64,000 nt of DNA from Opeltia flavorubescens (GCA_000442125.1 KE546973.1:1629301-1693300), one strand, 5' to 3'. Numbered from the stretch's first letter, positions 1 through 11,328 are shown. The notes: generated by a model not told the origin, from the letters alone. Translations and numbers: made by a program.

Positions 1-460
1 TTACATCAGGATTGCAGCTGAAGTACGACTCTTGGCGTAATCTCATTCCCCATTTGTTTCCATGTGAAGACCAATAGAGCCAAGTGCCAAGCGGATATGT
101 GCATTAGTGCTGACGTTCCCTCAAAACGGATCTCGGTAGGTTCCGGGGAATTTCTCCGATTGGACAACTATTACCAACATTTCGATTTGGTTGCTGACAG
201 TAAGATCTGTAAATACTTAATCACGTGCAGGTTGGACCCAAAAGCGGGAACCAACATAGAGCCACTTTTAGTCGCATTGAGCGTCTAGACCTCTTGGCTC
301 TAGTAAGCTGTCATGATTGTAGTGCGAACGCGTCCTACCGGACTTCTTAGTGGTCTTCTTACTGGAGGAGAAGAACTTCCTTCGATCAGCCTCGGCTTTT
401 GTCAGCGATGCTTTGATTATTCCCCTGTTCAAAATCTTGGGCAAGTAGGCGAGATCGAGC
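1..460. other. Left edge, no gene recognised
   Basis: Short open frames exist on both strands (for example 64-288 plus from a GTG, and 268-462 minus), but none begins with a convincing ATG, shows a known motif, or continues by splicing. The stretch lies upstream of the secreted-protein gene at 659 and may carry its distal promoter. It could also hold the end of a gene lying outside the window, which cannot be tested here. Confidence 0.3.
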
Positions 461-470
461 AAATATAAAG
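461..470 (+). promoter_or_regulatory. TATA-like box upstream of the secreted duplicated-repeat gene
   Basis: The sequence AAATATAAAG lies about 190 bp before the ATG at 659. It is followed by a pyrimidine-rich stretch (about 540-580), which is common just before transcription starts in filamentous fungi. The position and context fit a core promoter, but no transcript data support it. Confidence 0.35.
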
Positions 471-658
471 CTGGCCGTTTCCCAGTATGAAAGGACCATC
501 ATCACATCAATTCAGCTCAATATTCACAGCGATCTCACAATTTTTCTTTTCTATTTCCTTTTATATTTCCTTTCTTCGCCATTGTCTTCCGACTTCCAAG
601 TTTTCATTGCCTTGAGTATTCTCCTTTATTTTTCTTACCTACGCTTCTCACAACCAAG

Positions 659-1393
659 ATGCAATTCACCACATTTCTTCTCGGCCTTCTCGCCGCAACC
701 ACCACCCTCGCAGCCCCATGGGAACAAACCTGGACCGACAACAAACTCCGCGTCACCCTCACGGGTCCCCACGTCCACAGATCTAAATCCGCCTTCCCTC
801 CTTCCCCAGCAACAACCCTGCAACCCACCTCCCCCGGCCCCTTCACCACCGTCACCCTCAATGTCGGCAAAGCAGCTCCCAACCAAGCCGCCCGCTGCAA
901 AATCCTCAACGATGCTGGCTCCGCCATCGTCCTCCAACGCGGCGCTAATACAGATATAACTTTCGCCGATGGGGGGAAAGGCCCCTGGACTTTCCGCGAC
1001 GGCCCCCAGAAAGTCAGCGATGTGATCTGCGACCCTACGTTCCGGAAAATCACCCCCTCTGAGATTCAAACCGCCAATGAAATTCGTGTCCAGCTTTCCG
1101 ACCCCGGTGCTGAGTTCGCTATCCAGTCTGCATTCACACCGGGCAAGAGGCAGGAGAATATCGTTAACCCCGGCCCGTTTTCGACAGTGGAGGTCATGGT
1201 GGGTGCGTTCGTGAAGAAGCAGGATTATCGCTGCGCGGTTGTGGGGAAGGATGGGAAGAGTATAGTAGCGAAGAGGGGGAAGAATGTTGATACTACGTTC
1301 TCGGATGCGGGGAAGGGGGAGTGGACGTTTTTGCAGAAGGGGGAGGTTAGGAGTGTTGTTTGCGATCCGGGGTTTAAGGCGAAGCCGCAGTGA
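659..1393 (+). CDS. Secreted protein with two tandem ~100-residue repeats
   Basis: An uninterrupted 244-residue frame starts at an ATG after a CT-rich leader. Residues 1-18 are a classic signal peptide (MQFTTFLLGLLAATTTLA, then AP). The mature protein consists of two homologous halves, about 28-128 and 140-239. Both begin with an I/LRVxL strand, carry a GPFxTVxxxVG segment, end in a GKGxWTF segment and finish with CDPxF. Each half has one cysteine pair (C80/C124 and C192/C235), suggesting one disulfide per repeat. A dibasic KR at 163-164 sits in the linker and could be a Kex2 cleavage site releasing the halves. There is no catalytic motif, so function is unknown; a small secreted, possibly effector-like or cell-wall-associated protein is an inference. 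Synonymous codons in the first half end mostly in C, while the second half is more G-rich. Confidence 0.88.
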   Translation: MQFTTFLLGLLAATTTLAAPWEQTWTDNKLRVTLTGPHVHRSKSAFPPSPATTLQPTSPGPFTTVTLNVGKAAPNQAARCKILNDAGSAIVLQRGANTDITFADGGKGPWTFRDGPQKVSDVICDPTFRKITPSEIQTANEIRVQLSDPGAEFAIQSAFTPGKRQENIVNPGPFSTVEVMVGAFVKKQDYRCAVVGKDGKSIVAKRGKNVDTTFSDAGKGEWTFLQKGEVRSVVCDPGFKAKPQ

Positions 1394-2514
1394 GGTGGCT
1401 GCTGCTGGTATTTTCTAATGGGATGGACCTTTAGGCATGAGGGGTGTGCAATGAAAGTTATGATTTGTGGTTGAGAATGATTATGCATAGCGGTTTGTTT
1501 TGGTGTATTGTTTGGGAGGGTTTTTGATGGGTTTACTCACGGCCGACGTTTTATTTCTGCTTGTCATTTGATCATTAGGGATTAGTCCATATACGCTCGC
1601 TAGAGTACTCCTCAATCAGAAGTGATGTACTTGAACTTCTGACCATGGTGATACGATTGTATGCCCTTGTACTCTTCTCTTCAATGAACTTTGAAATCCG
1701 AGGTCACGACCTAACGCTGCATTCCGATCAATTTGTTGGATGCACCACACCGCGATTTCTAGATGGACTTTCATCTGCCACTCCCATCCAGGGATGCTAA
1801 CCGCTGGATCGTCATGTAGCAGGATTTGGGCGATATGAAGCTCTCTTACGGAAGGCATAGGTATTCTTCCCAGTGCACAGCTCCCCTCGAATCGATTGAT
1901 TGATGCGTTTCTGGGAAAATCCCGGCATAAGGACTACTGAGAAAATCCATGTCATGTGAATGCTACCGATTTATCTTCTTAGACCGAAGACGTTACTTGC
2001 ATTTGATAAGAAAAGGCGATGATCATACTGATTGTATCCTTCTTTTCGCTGTACAAGATGTAAGTATCGTCCTTAGGTGAAAAGATAATAGTGGAACACT
2101 TTGGACATATAATAATAACTGACATCTGAACCATTATATCTTTGTGCAGCCTTTTTTTGCGACGATGTGTTTGGAATCACACTACAAGGCCTTCTGGCAC
2201 AGTACTATTTCGTTAGTCGTCCTCGTCCTCTATAATGCATCAATTTAGGGCTATGCACAAGTTATTATTGCCGGCTAGTAGCTACTGATAGTGCACATGA
2301 TGTCCTCCGTCAAGGTATTATTATTACACACTGTCTGGGTAGCAATATTATTACGCGAATTCAAATGAGCCATCCTTTGATAACAAACGTTTTCTTAGTT
2401 CGTTCCGGTGCGACTCTCGTGTAACTCCAACAACACCGACTGTCTGCAGCCCACCCGGTCTGGTAAACATCTCAAGGATCGGATCCACCTACTTTAGCAT
2501 TAGATTTCACCCAG
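1394..2514. other. Intergenic, no gene recognised
   Basis: This holds the 3' region of the secreted gene and spacer sequence. The longest frame (1616-1858, minus, 80 codons) has no recognisable domain and no splice-linked continuation, so it was not called. Confidence 0.4.
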
Positions 2515-3164
2515 TCATCGGTAGTAGAGGGGACCCACTTCAAAGAAACCTTCCTTCTGCTCCATCGTCCCGAAGTCTAGACACAATTCGCTTACACCCG
2601 GGAATTCAGGTTTCAAAGTGTTCGGAAAAGGTCTGGAAATCCTGCTCCACTGAAGCTGCTCGTATGCAAGACCATGATCGGAGCCAAAAACTAAGTCGAG
2701 GCGGCGGATGTAGGTCAAGCGATCTACCTGCTTCCAAAGATTGAAGATATGCGAATATCCTGCACAATTGCATTAGCTCGATCAGTTTCTGATATGCCGG
2801 GCTGATAGAAAACTATACCGCATAATGTTCCCCGAAAAAGACCTTTCACTTGGAAATCCATGATATCGTCTGCATTTGAGAAGGAGAAAGTGTTCTCCTG
2901 ATAGAAAATTGGTAGGGCCTCGTGGTATATGGGTTTCGAGAGTCGCAAAATCTGCATGGATCGATTGGGGTATGTCCTCTCGTCTTTGCCGACATAGATT
3001 CGAGCTCTGATGAGTGCGCCTGGGTTCTCGATCGAATCTTGAGTGGTCAGGAGATACCGATAGATCTCAAGCCGTATTTCAACGGGTAAATCCATGAAAG
3101 ATCGGGGAGTTCTCTTTCCTGCTTGTCCTTTTACGAACGCATATCTTGAGAGGATTGCGAACAT
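2515..3164 (-). CDS. Small F-box/2EXR-like protein, two exons
   Basis: Exon 1 is 3164-2819 and exon 2 is 2759-2515, giving 196 residues. The 59-bp intron (2818-2760) has donor GTATAG, a GCTAAT branch-like site and acceptor GTGCAG. Without splicing the frame breaks; with it, exon 2 reads on as GYSHIFNLWKQVDRL. I chose the ATG at 3164 because the longer upstream frame lacks an ATG. Near the N-terminus, FMDLPVEIRLEIYRYLL matches the F-box/2EXR pattern (LPxEIRxxIYxxLL) found in hundreds of Pezizomycotina proteins. The following segment, with LRLSKPIYHEALPIFYQEN, is the usual continuation (C/SxxIxxEAxxxFYxxN). Family members are presumed SCF adaptors or are uncharacterised. The protein is short, with no obvious LRR region. 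Confidence 0.8.
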
Positions 3165-3839
3165 TGTTTCGTTCGATTGAGAAACCTTGTGGATGAGGTC
3201 CGAGACTGTGGGCAAATAACACTCAAGAGGTTCGAAGAGGAGACGAATTCTCAAATGATGACTGCGGAGGCGGATACTGGAGAAGTAGAGCACTGAAAGA
3301 CTGTTCCTGTTCCTAATAAGTGTGAATGAGCTAGTTCTTCATATTTGCCGATATCTCATGCCTCCGCTCTCAATTTCAAAACCGTGTGTTGGCTGACAGA
3401 AAAGGATCTGCCAATGATGAATCTAAAGGTTTACAAAACTCTGATTGCAATTTATATTTTTTAAGTTCTGTAGGCGAATCACATGCGCATATTCCGCCAA
3501 GCTACGGCTACCCAGTCCCGCTATACCTGATCAAGATCTAGTACCTCAATCTTTCTTTTGGGCGATTTGGGAGTCAACATTATCTCCACCTATTCATCAC
3601 TTTAGTCAGTAGAGTTTTCACATAACTACAATCCCTTGATACTATTGAAAATAACTGTCGAGTTATTTGCAGGACGTGGTTGACAAATATCAGCTTATGC
3701 ATGATGTGAAAAGCCAAGGACCGCTAGCCCGCAAGGCGCCTAGTGTAGAGCACTGGTCTTTACGTCACTAAATATCTTCGTAATAACTTAATCGCCAGTA
3801 TTCTTTTGCTCACTCGTTCAAGCAGCTACATTTTGTAAG
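3165..3839. promoter_or_regulatory. Divergent promoter region between F-box-like and SDR genes
   Basis: This 675-bp spacer separates two genes transcribed away from each other, so it should contain both promoters. I see no clear TATA box or repeat. The segment near 3718-3765 resembles a tRNA D-arm, but no full cloverleaf follows. Confidence 0.35.
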
Positions 3840-4829
3840 ATGGCGCACACACGTATTGCAGCCGTGACAGGCGCTAACAAGGGCATTGGTAAAATGCATG
3901 ATTTTCCTTTGTGTCTTCCAATGCCAATCTACTGATTCTGAATGTCGTTGAATAGGTCTCGCTATAGTCCGCCATCTAGCTCTTCAGTATCCGTCTTCGA
4001 CCCTTAACAACGGGCCTCTGCTCATCTACTTGACCGCACGTGATCAGCAGAGAGGCGAAGATGCAGTCAAAGCCCTGCAGAACGATACGCAGCTGAAGAA
4101 GGCGAAGGCTCTGATCAACGAGGGAGGACTGTCATCCATCAAGTACCATCCGCTTGATATTTCGAAGCCAAAAAGCATCACGGACTTTGCTGCCTTCCTC
4201 AAGCAAGAACACCCAGAAGGCATCGACATCCTTGTCAACAATGCCGGGATCGCGATGCAAGGGTTTGGTACTTTTTCTACCTCCCTTACCTCAAAGAAAA
4301 CTGCTCATGTCACGGCGAAGATAACCATGTAGTCCAAGAAACGCTTCAATGTAACTACCACGGCACCCTCCTCGCAACCCAATCTATCCTCCCCCTCATC
4401 CGCCCCGGTGGCCGCCTCGTAAACGTCTCCAGCATGTCCGGCCACCTCACATCCAAATACTCCCAGTCCAATCTCTCCGCCTTCACCAATTCTACCACCG
4501 TCGACGAAATCACGCACTTGATGGAATCCTTTACGGAAGCGGTTAAGCAGGGCAATGAGCACCAGCAAGGATGGCCCAGCGCGGCTTACGCGGTTAGTAA
4601 GTGCGGTGTTATCGGCATGACGAGGGCGATTGCGAGGGAAGAGAAGGAACGGGGTAGTACGGTGCTTGTTAATAGCTGTTGCCCGGGGTTTGTGAGCACG
4701 GATATGACTAAGGGGAGAGGGGTGAAGAGTGTGGATGAAGGTGCGCAGACGCCGGTTTTGTTGGCGTTGGGGGATATTGATGGTGTGGGTGGGGAGTTTT
4801 GGCAGCATGAGAAGGTTATTGAGTGGTGA
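3840..4829 (+). CDS. Short-chain dehydrogenase/reductase, carbonyl-reductase (CBR1) type
   Basis: Three exons, 3840-3888, 3956-4267 and 4321-4829, encode 289 residues. Intron 1 (67 bp) and intron 2 (53 bp) have GTAAAA and GTACTT donors. The intron 2 acceptor at CGGCGAAG restores GFDNHVVQETLQCNYHGT, as expected for this family. The Rossmann glycine motif TGANKGIG is at 10-17, NNAG at 111-114, the catalytic serine in VNVSSM (157/158), and Y210-x3-K214 in YAVSK. The roughly 50-residue gap between Ser and Tyr is typical of CBR1-like SDRs. By family, it should reduce carbonyl compounds with NADPH in the cytosol; the substrate is unknown. It converges on the F-box gene, with 197 bp between the stops. 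Confidence 0.93.
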
Positions 4830-5026
4830 TGCGGGGTGTTATGGGTCGGTGAAGTAGGATATTTAGTACCTCTGCGAGCATTTCTGCTTTTATCCACCCC
4901 ATTTTGCTCGCTATGAATTTGAGAGCGTCGCTTTTCAAATATCAACATACGCATTCGAACGGACATCTCTTTCAAATCTCTCTTCGTGTGGTCGCTTCTG
5001 CGGTGGCCGAGGCCCAAATTCATCCT

Positions 5027-6858
5027 CTACCATACCCTAGGCCACTTCGAACGGATGTCCACAGTGAAACCGCCATCCAGAGGACTCGGCGCATCATCCC
5101 TTACCATCCTCTTAACCTTCACCGGAATCTCAACCTCAAATTTCTGACCCCGATCTTCTTGCCGTTGATGCTTGAAGCATACCTCCAATGTCGTAAGGTA
5201 GGCGTACCTATCATGAAGGAAGAAGCTTTTGAATAGCCGAATGGCGACGTCTCTCGCTTTCAGGTTATTGAGGGGTGGCATGCGCACACTTCCCATCATA
5301 TCTTGGTGATATTCTGCGCAGAATGCGGAGCGCTCGTTGTTGAGCTGGACGATGACTTTCAGGGAATCGAGATGGTGGAAGCGAGAGAGTGCTTTAAGGG
5401 GCTCTCTTGGCTGGGAATTTGGTCAATTGGTGAGAGGAGAGGATATGGAATAAATGCTCACCCATTCTTGAGAGATGTCCACGCATAAATGCGATAATAC
5501 CGAGCAACCTTGACGCAGCTCTTCTAATTGCTCATTATTCCACCACCACAGTATAGGGTTTGGGGGCCGAGGCCAGTATAGAGGAGTATGGTATGAAAAC
5601 CGTCGTAGTGTTTGGTGATGTCTCACAATGGTTGGAATCACGGCGCCAGGCCCTTCGTTCAAGTCGTTGATGTGCAGTTCCTCCAATGTTGGAATCGTTT
5701 GAAGGAAGTCGATGACCGATTCCAGGGATTGACACGTCAAGGGTCCGTGCACCCATCTCGAATACTTGCGACTACCCACGCGGATCCCCATGGATAGTGA
5801 TTTCAATCTCGTGAGCTTGGGACCGATTATTTCGAAGAAAGCCTGCGGACAGCTAAGACCGAGATCGAGGCGTCGGAGGTGGCTCCAGTCCATGCAGCGA
5901 TCAAGCATTTGGCAGTGTTCCAGGTCGAACTCGTAGGTTTCCGGTGGGCCGGAGAAAGTCAACTCTCGAAGCGGTGGAAGTCTATCAGATTCTTCAAGCG
6001 GCAAATTCAAAGGTCTCGGAGTGGCGTTCATGACTTCCCACCTCAGCCCACGACCTCCCCAATGATACTCGAATTTTATGTCTAGACTGCGAAGGTTGGG
6101 AGATGCCAAGATGATGTGTCTGAGGTCGGAGAATATCGAGTATTGCTCTAACTTGTTTGTGATTCCTATGTCGGCGCTTTCATTCAAAATGCAGAAACTG
6201 AGACTATTGAGCAAGGGCGACGCCAGGAGCCGTCCATCGAGAGTGCCACGGTCATGATTGGTGACTAGAAGCTTGCAATTGGGATGGTGTTCTTCGAGGT
6301 TGGTAAGTACTGGGACAGAGATATCCCTGTACAGATCCCATCTGCTCCACGGTCAGTGACCTGCTTCCGATGTAACCGTTACCCTTGTCTGGAAACAATC
6401 GAGATGGTGATGATGAAAGCATACGTGAAACTTTTCAGACACTTCAAATCTTTCACTATCGCAAGAATCTTTCCATCAGAGATCGCGTGGCCGCTCTTTG
6501 GCGGGGTATTCTGATCCATTTTCCTTCCTCTATACGTGATCTTGAGGTGTCTGACGTAGTTGACAATTTCGTCGAATGGATCAAGAAGTCGCTTGGCCCA
6601 ACCGCGAGTTGCTTTACGATGGATGTAGTCTTCCCTCAATATTATAGAACGGAATAGGATTGGATCACATATCGCTTTGAGGGAGGTGCAAGTGGCTCGC
6701 AGTGGATGAAGATATTCAGACGATTCGGCATAAAGCTAACGGAAATGAACATGTCTGAAAATGATTCTCGTTTGCGAACGAAATGTTGGACTTACGAATT
6801 CGACGATGACAATGATGACGTCGGGTCCCAATGAAGACAGTAAATTACTCCGGGTCAT
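5027..6858 (-). CDS. F-box protein with leucine-rich C-terminal region, four exons
   Basis: The exons are 6858-6796, 6735-6425, 6341-5462 and 5410-5027 (545 residues). The introns are 60, 83 and 51 bp, with donors GTAAGT, GTATGC and GTGAGC; the second has a perfect CTGAC branch site. All phases join cleanly. For example, exons 2 and 3 meet as LKSFT-WDLYRDISVPVL. The N-terminal ~50 residues form an F-box (LGPDVIIVIVEFLYAESSEY, then LRATCxSLxxICxPILFRSI). The rest resembles the degenerate LRR-like helices and strands seen in fungal F-box proteins (LRSLDIKFEY, LRRLDLGLS, LEELHIND). By family it would be a substrate receptor of an SCF ubiquitin ligase; the target is unknown. Donor choice for intron 2 is the least certain point. 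Confidence 0.88.
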
Positions 6859-7469
6859 TGTCGCAGCTCTTCCTCGCTCAGCATATGGGAAATTTGGACA
6901 AATGGTCGATAGAAGTCGGCCAGCAGAAAAATACAGCGGAGGCATGCATTTTGATATAACATCAGGCAGCAAGATTCATTGTGGTGGCTGAAGCTGATCC
7001 TGACCGATCAGACCTTCGGCACGCGTGACTCCTGATGCGGAGCGTCCTAGAGCCAATAAAGTCATCTTTGTTGAAGCAAGTCATTATTCTGAGTTTGATC
7101 GAGGACTATTCAGGCGAACTCAGTGCAATTGTGGAGCAGAAGGAAGATCTATTGACTCCTCTCAAGATGTGTCATCGGTTATTGTCTAGGTCTAATCAGG
7201 CTAGCAGCATCGCTAGGTCGCCCGACACAGGGAAGCTGCAGCCGAGCTTAAGCCGCCAAGAAGACTTTGAGTCAGAGGAAGGAAAGTCGACTTTGCACTG
7301 TTGCGCAATGTCAGATACCCTCTCGTTGTTGGAGATATCCACCGATGGTTAAATATCTTGATCTTATCTTAATCATCACGTCCTGAACCGAGCCCTTCGT
7401 CCTTCATTGCATGCGTTCTACTGCACACCGCCTCAATCACTGAAACAGGAGTGTATGTCCTTTTTTGAG
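6859..7469. other. Intergenic, no firm gene
   Basis: This contains the promoter of the F-box gene. A 105-codon ATG frame on the plus strand (7035-7352) has no recognisable motif or signal peptide and was not called. Confidence 0.35.
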
Positions 7470-7598
7470 TCATAAGGTACAACATTGGCTCCCAGCATAG
7501 TCTAGGATACTGATCTTTGGATCGTACTTCCTCTGCACAGCCTTCAGCCTCCTAGCACTGTTCTTTTCATAATGCTGAGATTTTCGTGCGTCGAGCAT
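7470..7598 (-). pseudogene. C-terminal scrap of a berberine-bridge-type FAD oxidase
   Basis: A 42-codon frame (ATG 7598, stop 7470) reads HYEKNSARRLKAVQRKYDP in its middle. That is the characteristic end of BBE-domain FAD-linked oxidoreductases, where a conserved N-x-x-RL-xx-(L/V)Q-x-KYDP precedes the final strand. No FAD-binding domain, flavin-linking histidine or upstream exon is visible in the next several hundred bases toward its 5' side. I take it as a leftover of a deleted or relocated gene. It sits 246 bp from the 3' end of the rhodopsin-like gene. These oxidases are common in fungal secondary-metabolite clusters, and an O-methyltransferase lies just beyond. A short independent gene is unlikely. 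Confidence 0.6.
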
Positions 7599-7844
7599 GG
7601 ATGGACCTAATCTAGGTTATGTGTGTAAGCAACGATGTCTATCTACCGGGCCTAATATTGTCTTCGAGGATGATATGAATTGACCTAATTGACTGCCCCT
7701 TGGTGGGTATTATATGAACGTTATTTATCACCAACGATCGCTTTTGTCGGTAGCAGATGGCTCGGAGGCATGTATCTATGGAGTCACTCGCTTCACATAT
7801 TTTTTTCTTCCCGCTGAAAAGCTAGTTCCTCTATAATAAAGGAC

Positions 7845-9264
7845 TTATACGATATTCTTCGCATAGAACGCGCTATTATACTGCCCCGAAGATAGATCAT
7901 CAACCTTCACCACTTCCTCCCGCTCGATGTCCATTTCGATCGTTTGTCTTATCCTTCCCGGAGGTAAAAGGTCCAGCTCATGCAGCGGATCATGATTTTC
8001 GCCGTTGGTTCTGCCCTGGATTGAAAGCTTGGGACCTAAGCGGAGCTGCTCGCTGCTCGTATGACGGGCGTACCCTGACCTTCTTTGCCGGCTGTGTTTA
8101 CTGTTGGTTGATGAGATCTTTGTCCTTACTCTGTGGACGAATTGGAGGAAGAGAGGGCGTAAGGTGGGACAACAGGCGGCCCAGATGATGACGTTGACCT
8201 CGTTTCTATCATTATTTGAGTCGTCAGAAAAGATTCCAGATCGGGGTTGGGGCTAGACTGACGCGTTCCAGATGAGTAATTTCACCGTTATCCCTAGACA
8301 GCTCAGCACTGGGATTAGACGACGTGTCAATCCTTTAGGAACTCACAGGTAAAATCTGATTCTGCTGTCAGGGTTGGAACGTACGAAGTCTTGACGAAGC
8401 CGCAGATACCGGAGCTGAAAGCATTGAGCTGATTCTAGCTGTTACATGAGGGATGGGAAGAAAACGTACAAGATTCCCAAGCCGAGCAGCAAAGATAACA
8501 TTACTTTCTTTGTTCGGGACATCTGAAGGTTCCACACGATGGTGATGGGCGTTAGGGACAATGCAATGTCAATGAAAGCAAGATAAGCTTCATAAGTTTA
8601 GCGCTCGTATCTAATACCTGCAGAGGCTCAAGATGGGTTCATACACGCCCCTGCTACATCAAAGTTGTTGACCTTCTTAGCGTCCCAGCATTTCCCCGTT
8701 CCAGGCACCCAAAGTGCGCTGGGAGGCGAGCACTGTCCCATCAAAGAGTATATAAGCCCGAATGCCATCAGTATGGAACTGACGGCGCAGAAGATCAAGA
8801 ACCACGTCCGTTTTCTGCTGGGCCCTTGAAGCCTGTAGATCAACAACGCAACAGAGACCTTGCCAGTCGCAAAGGCAGCGATACAGAAAGTTTGGGATAC
8901 CCAGTTCAGTTCCAGGACGTGAGACTTTTGCGCTGGGTGAGGGTCCAGGTAGAAAACATGACGAGCGCCACCAGCGAGAGCGTATGCAGTGAAAAGCGCC
9001 GAGAAAACGAATGCTAGTATCTGCCCTCGCAAGTCAGCCTCCGCCAAATTTCGAACGTGACAGCAACTTTAATATTGGGTAACTGACCAGTGTGAAAAAT
9101 ATTACCCAGTCATCATACCAGAGATTGCCGGTGACTTTGGTTCGTGTGTAGAATCTCAGCGCAACAAAGATCGTCGAAGCGACGCATTCTATCCAGGTCA
9201 CGGCGAGTAGCTCGGAAGCTCTGTTCTGATCACCCCCTGGAGGAGCCACTGCGCTAGAGCTCAT
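7845..9264 (-). CDS. Fungal rhodopsin-like seven-helix membrane protein (PTH11/SAT4-related), six exons
   Basis: The exons are 9264-9088, 9020-8645, 8587-8470, 8414-8347, 8293-8263 and 8205-7845 (376 residues). The introns are 67, 57, 55, 53 and 57 bp, and all phases agree. Family hallmarks appear in order: LRFYTRTKVTGNLWYDDW after helix 1; GGARHVFYL; a CSPPSALW...CWD extracellular loop; IDIALSLTPITIVWNLQMSR; GICGFVKTSYV; DFTWITVKLLIWNANE; and CCPTLRPLF after the last helix. A roughly 100-residue charged cytoplasmic tail follows. Members are plasma-membrane proteins of unknown ligand, sometimes found in secondary-metabolite clusters or acting as PTH11-type surface receptors. It is divergent from the O-methyltransferase across about 640 bp. 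The weakest splice call is the GTCAGT donor at 8262. Confidence 0.93.
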
Positions 9265-9907
9265 GCTTCGAAAAGCGTGTTGCGCTCTTTCTGTTAATTA
9301 TTGACGATGTAGTACAAGAGATAAAAGAGAAGTGGGTTCTCTCTTGCTTCCATGGCGTTAAGATGGGAAACGATCTTTCGATCGACGAGTGCCAATCCAT
9401 TACTTCGGTTCGATCATGGCACGGCTTTGATAGTGGCGCAGCTGCAGTCACTCAATATGCATGTACCCCGCTGCAGCGTTCAGGAGGAATGTCGCTAAGA
9501 GCCGTCCAATCAAGTACTAGGTTTATGGTGGGACGCACTCGAAGCTGATTCGCTCATCCCCTGACAGAGGATCGCGGACCATATGCAGTTATCTAAGGAT
9601 TGCGATCATCGAATGAAAAGCGGGGTCTTGGGCGGATTAAGTTATGATCAGCGCCATATCTGTCGAACCTGCATGTCGGAGAATCCTTCCCGATGCCCAA
9701 CGCCAGGAACGGAGGGGGTGGACGGGCCGTCGTGAAACATGAAGGATGTGCTGGGGACGGAACAATGACGTGATTATCTCCCACCCGACAAACATGGGAT
9801 TACCGTCAAAACGATTGCGCCGCACAGACGGTGTTCGCACAGAGTTCTGCTCAATACAAAAATCAAACTTTTTTCTCATCAAAGCTACATGACATCGCCT
9901 TACAGTC
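9265..9907. promoter_or_regulatory. Shared divergent promoter of membrane protein and O-methyltransferase genes
   Basis: This 643-bp gap lies between two ATGs facing away from each other and must contain both promoters. Frames seen here on either strand lack ATG-started coding character. The arrangement allows co-regulation, but no binding motif is clear. Confidence 0.45.
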
Positions 9908-11328
9908 ATGGCAGATATCTTGGCACAGCTACAGTCGATAAAAGCCCACTTGGCCGGAAGCGATGTCGTTGAGCTTGATACAGTCTCTCGCTTGGAAGCT
10001 GTCAAGATTGCTCGAAGTATCTCGATAGATTTGGAAGACCCCGGGGATTTGATTGACAGGATAATCTACCAGGTACATTTACCACATCGGTCTTTCCATG
10101 TTATCGAACGCTTTGCAATATAACGTTGCAGTGTAAGACTGATTTCACATCAGCCGGCAGAAAATATCTGGATCCGCATAGCAGTAGAGTTAGGCTTGTT
10201 CGATGTTCTGAACAAGAGTACGACTTCTCCAAATGCGCAAGTCCTCGCAGAGGCAGTCAGCGCAGAGGTGACGCTGCTGGAAAGGGCTCTTAGAGGACTT
10301 GTTGCTATGCATGCTATTTGCGAGGTTGGTGAGGATGGCTATGGTCCGACAAAGATCTCTAGAGCGTTTGCAACTGACAAGGGGACATCTATGTCCCGAG
10401 TATTGTGAGATAACATCTCTTCAACCTCATAACCATCACCGTTTCCATGTACCATCCCCATAGCACTTGTGATATCATTCGGAAAGACCGTAATCATCAC
10501 CAGCTGTACCTTTTCTAGAACGATAACGGATCTGAGAACAATCACTGATCGAATCTTAGCGTTGACGCCATCCATCCGACTTGGTACAAACTCCCCGAGG
10601 TTCTTACCTCAACAAAATACCACTGTCCGGTCGACCCAAACTATTCAGGAATGCAGCTCGCCTTCAACACCAAGGATAATTTCTTCGCGTACCTTGCTCG
10701 AAAGCCGGAAATCTTAAAGGATTTTGGCGTCTTCATGGCCTCACAAGCTATTGGCCGTCCGAACTTCCTCGACATTTACCCTGCAGCAGAGCAGTTGATT
10801 AAAGGTTTTGAATCCGACAAGAATCCCGAAGGTGTAATGCTTATCGATGTCGGCGGTGCTACTGGGGAGGAAGCCCTTGAATTCAAGCGTCGATTACCGG
10901 CCGCCCCAGGTCGTATGATTGTACAAGATCAAAAATCGGTTATCCAACAGCTACCAAACACCCCGGGTCTTGAAAAGATGGTGCACAACTTCTTCACCCC
11001 GCAACCCGTTCATGGCGCAAGAGCGTATTACTTCCGACGGATTTTCCACGATTGGAACGATGAGCGCTGCCTGGCTATTCTGCGAAATACGGCCTTAGCC
11101 ATGGTTCCAAGGTATTCAAAGTTACTGATTAATGAGCTTGTCGTACCAAGGCGCGGGGCGAGTTCGTTCGCGACGAATCAGGACTTGAATATGATGGGGT
11201 TGCTTTCGGCTCAGGAGAGGACAGAGGAGCAATGGCGGGAGCTTTTACCTGCAGCTGGCCTTAAGATAGTTGAAATATGGACTCCTGAAGGGGGGACAGA
11301 GAGTATCATTGAGGCAATGCTGGAGTAG
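9908..11328 (+). CDS. SAM-dependent O-methyltransferase (plant/fungal class II type)
   Basis: Three exons, 9908-10072, 10154-10404 and 10560-11328, encode 394 residues, the usual length. The introns are 81 bp (GTACAT donor) and 155 bp (GTGAGA donor, CACTGATC branch, CTTAG acceptor). The N-terminal winged-helix dimerisation part includes ENIWIRIAVELGLFDVLN. The Rossmann core has the SAM loop LIDVGGATG at about 233-241, where the usual third glycine is alanine. VQDQKSVI is the acidic-loop strand, and RRIFHDWNDERC carries the catalytic-type H302-D303-W304. The family methylates phenolic or other hydroxyls of secondary metabolites; the substrate is unknown. The divergent rhodopsin-like gene and the nearby BBE fragment hint at a former small metabolic cluster. 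The second intron is long for this locus, but the join reads as a complete family segment. Confidence 0.93.

Noticed and set aside
604-1069. Minus-strand frames of 144-149 codons opposite the secreted duplicated-repeat gene
   Set aside because: They are antisense shadows; the plus-strand frame has a signal peptide and internal repeat.
3718-3765. tRNA-like D-arm/anticodon segment (AGTGTAGAGCACTGGTCTTTACG)
   Set aside because: No T-arm (GGTTCGAATCC-like B box) or acceptor stem follows, so at most a fragment or chance match.
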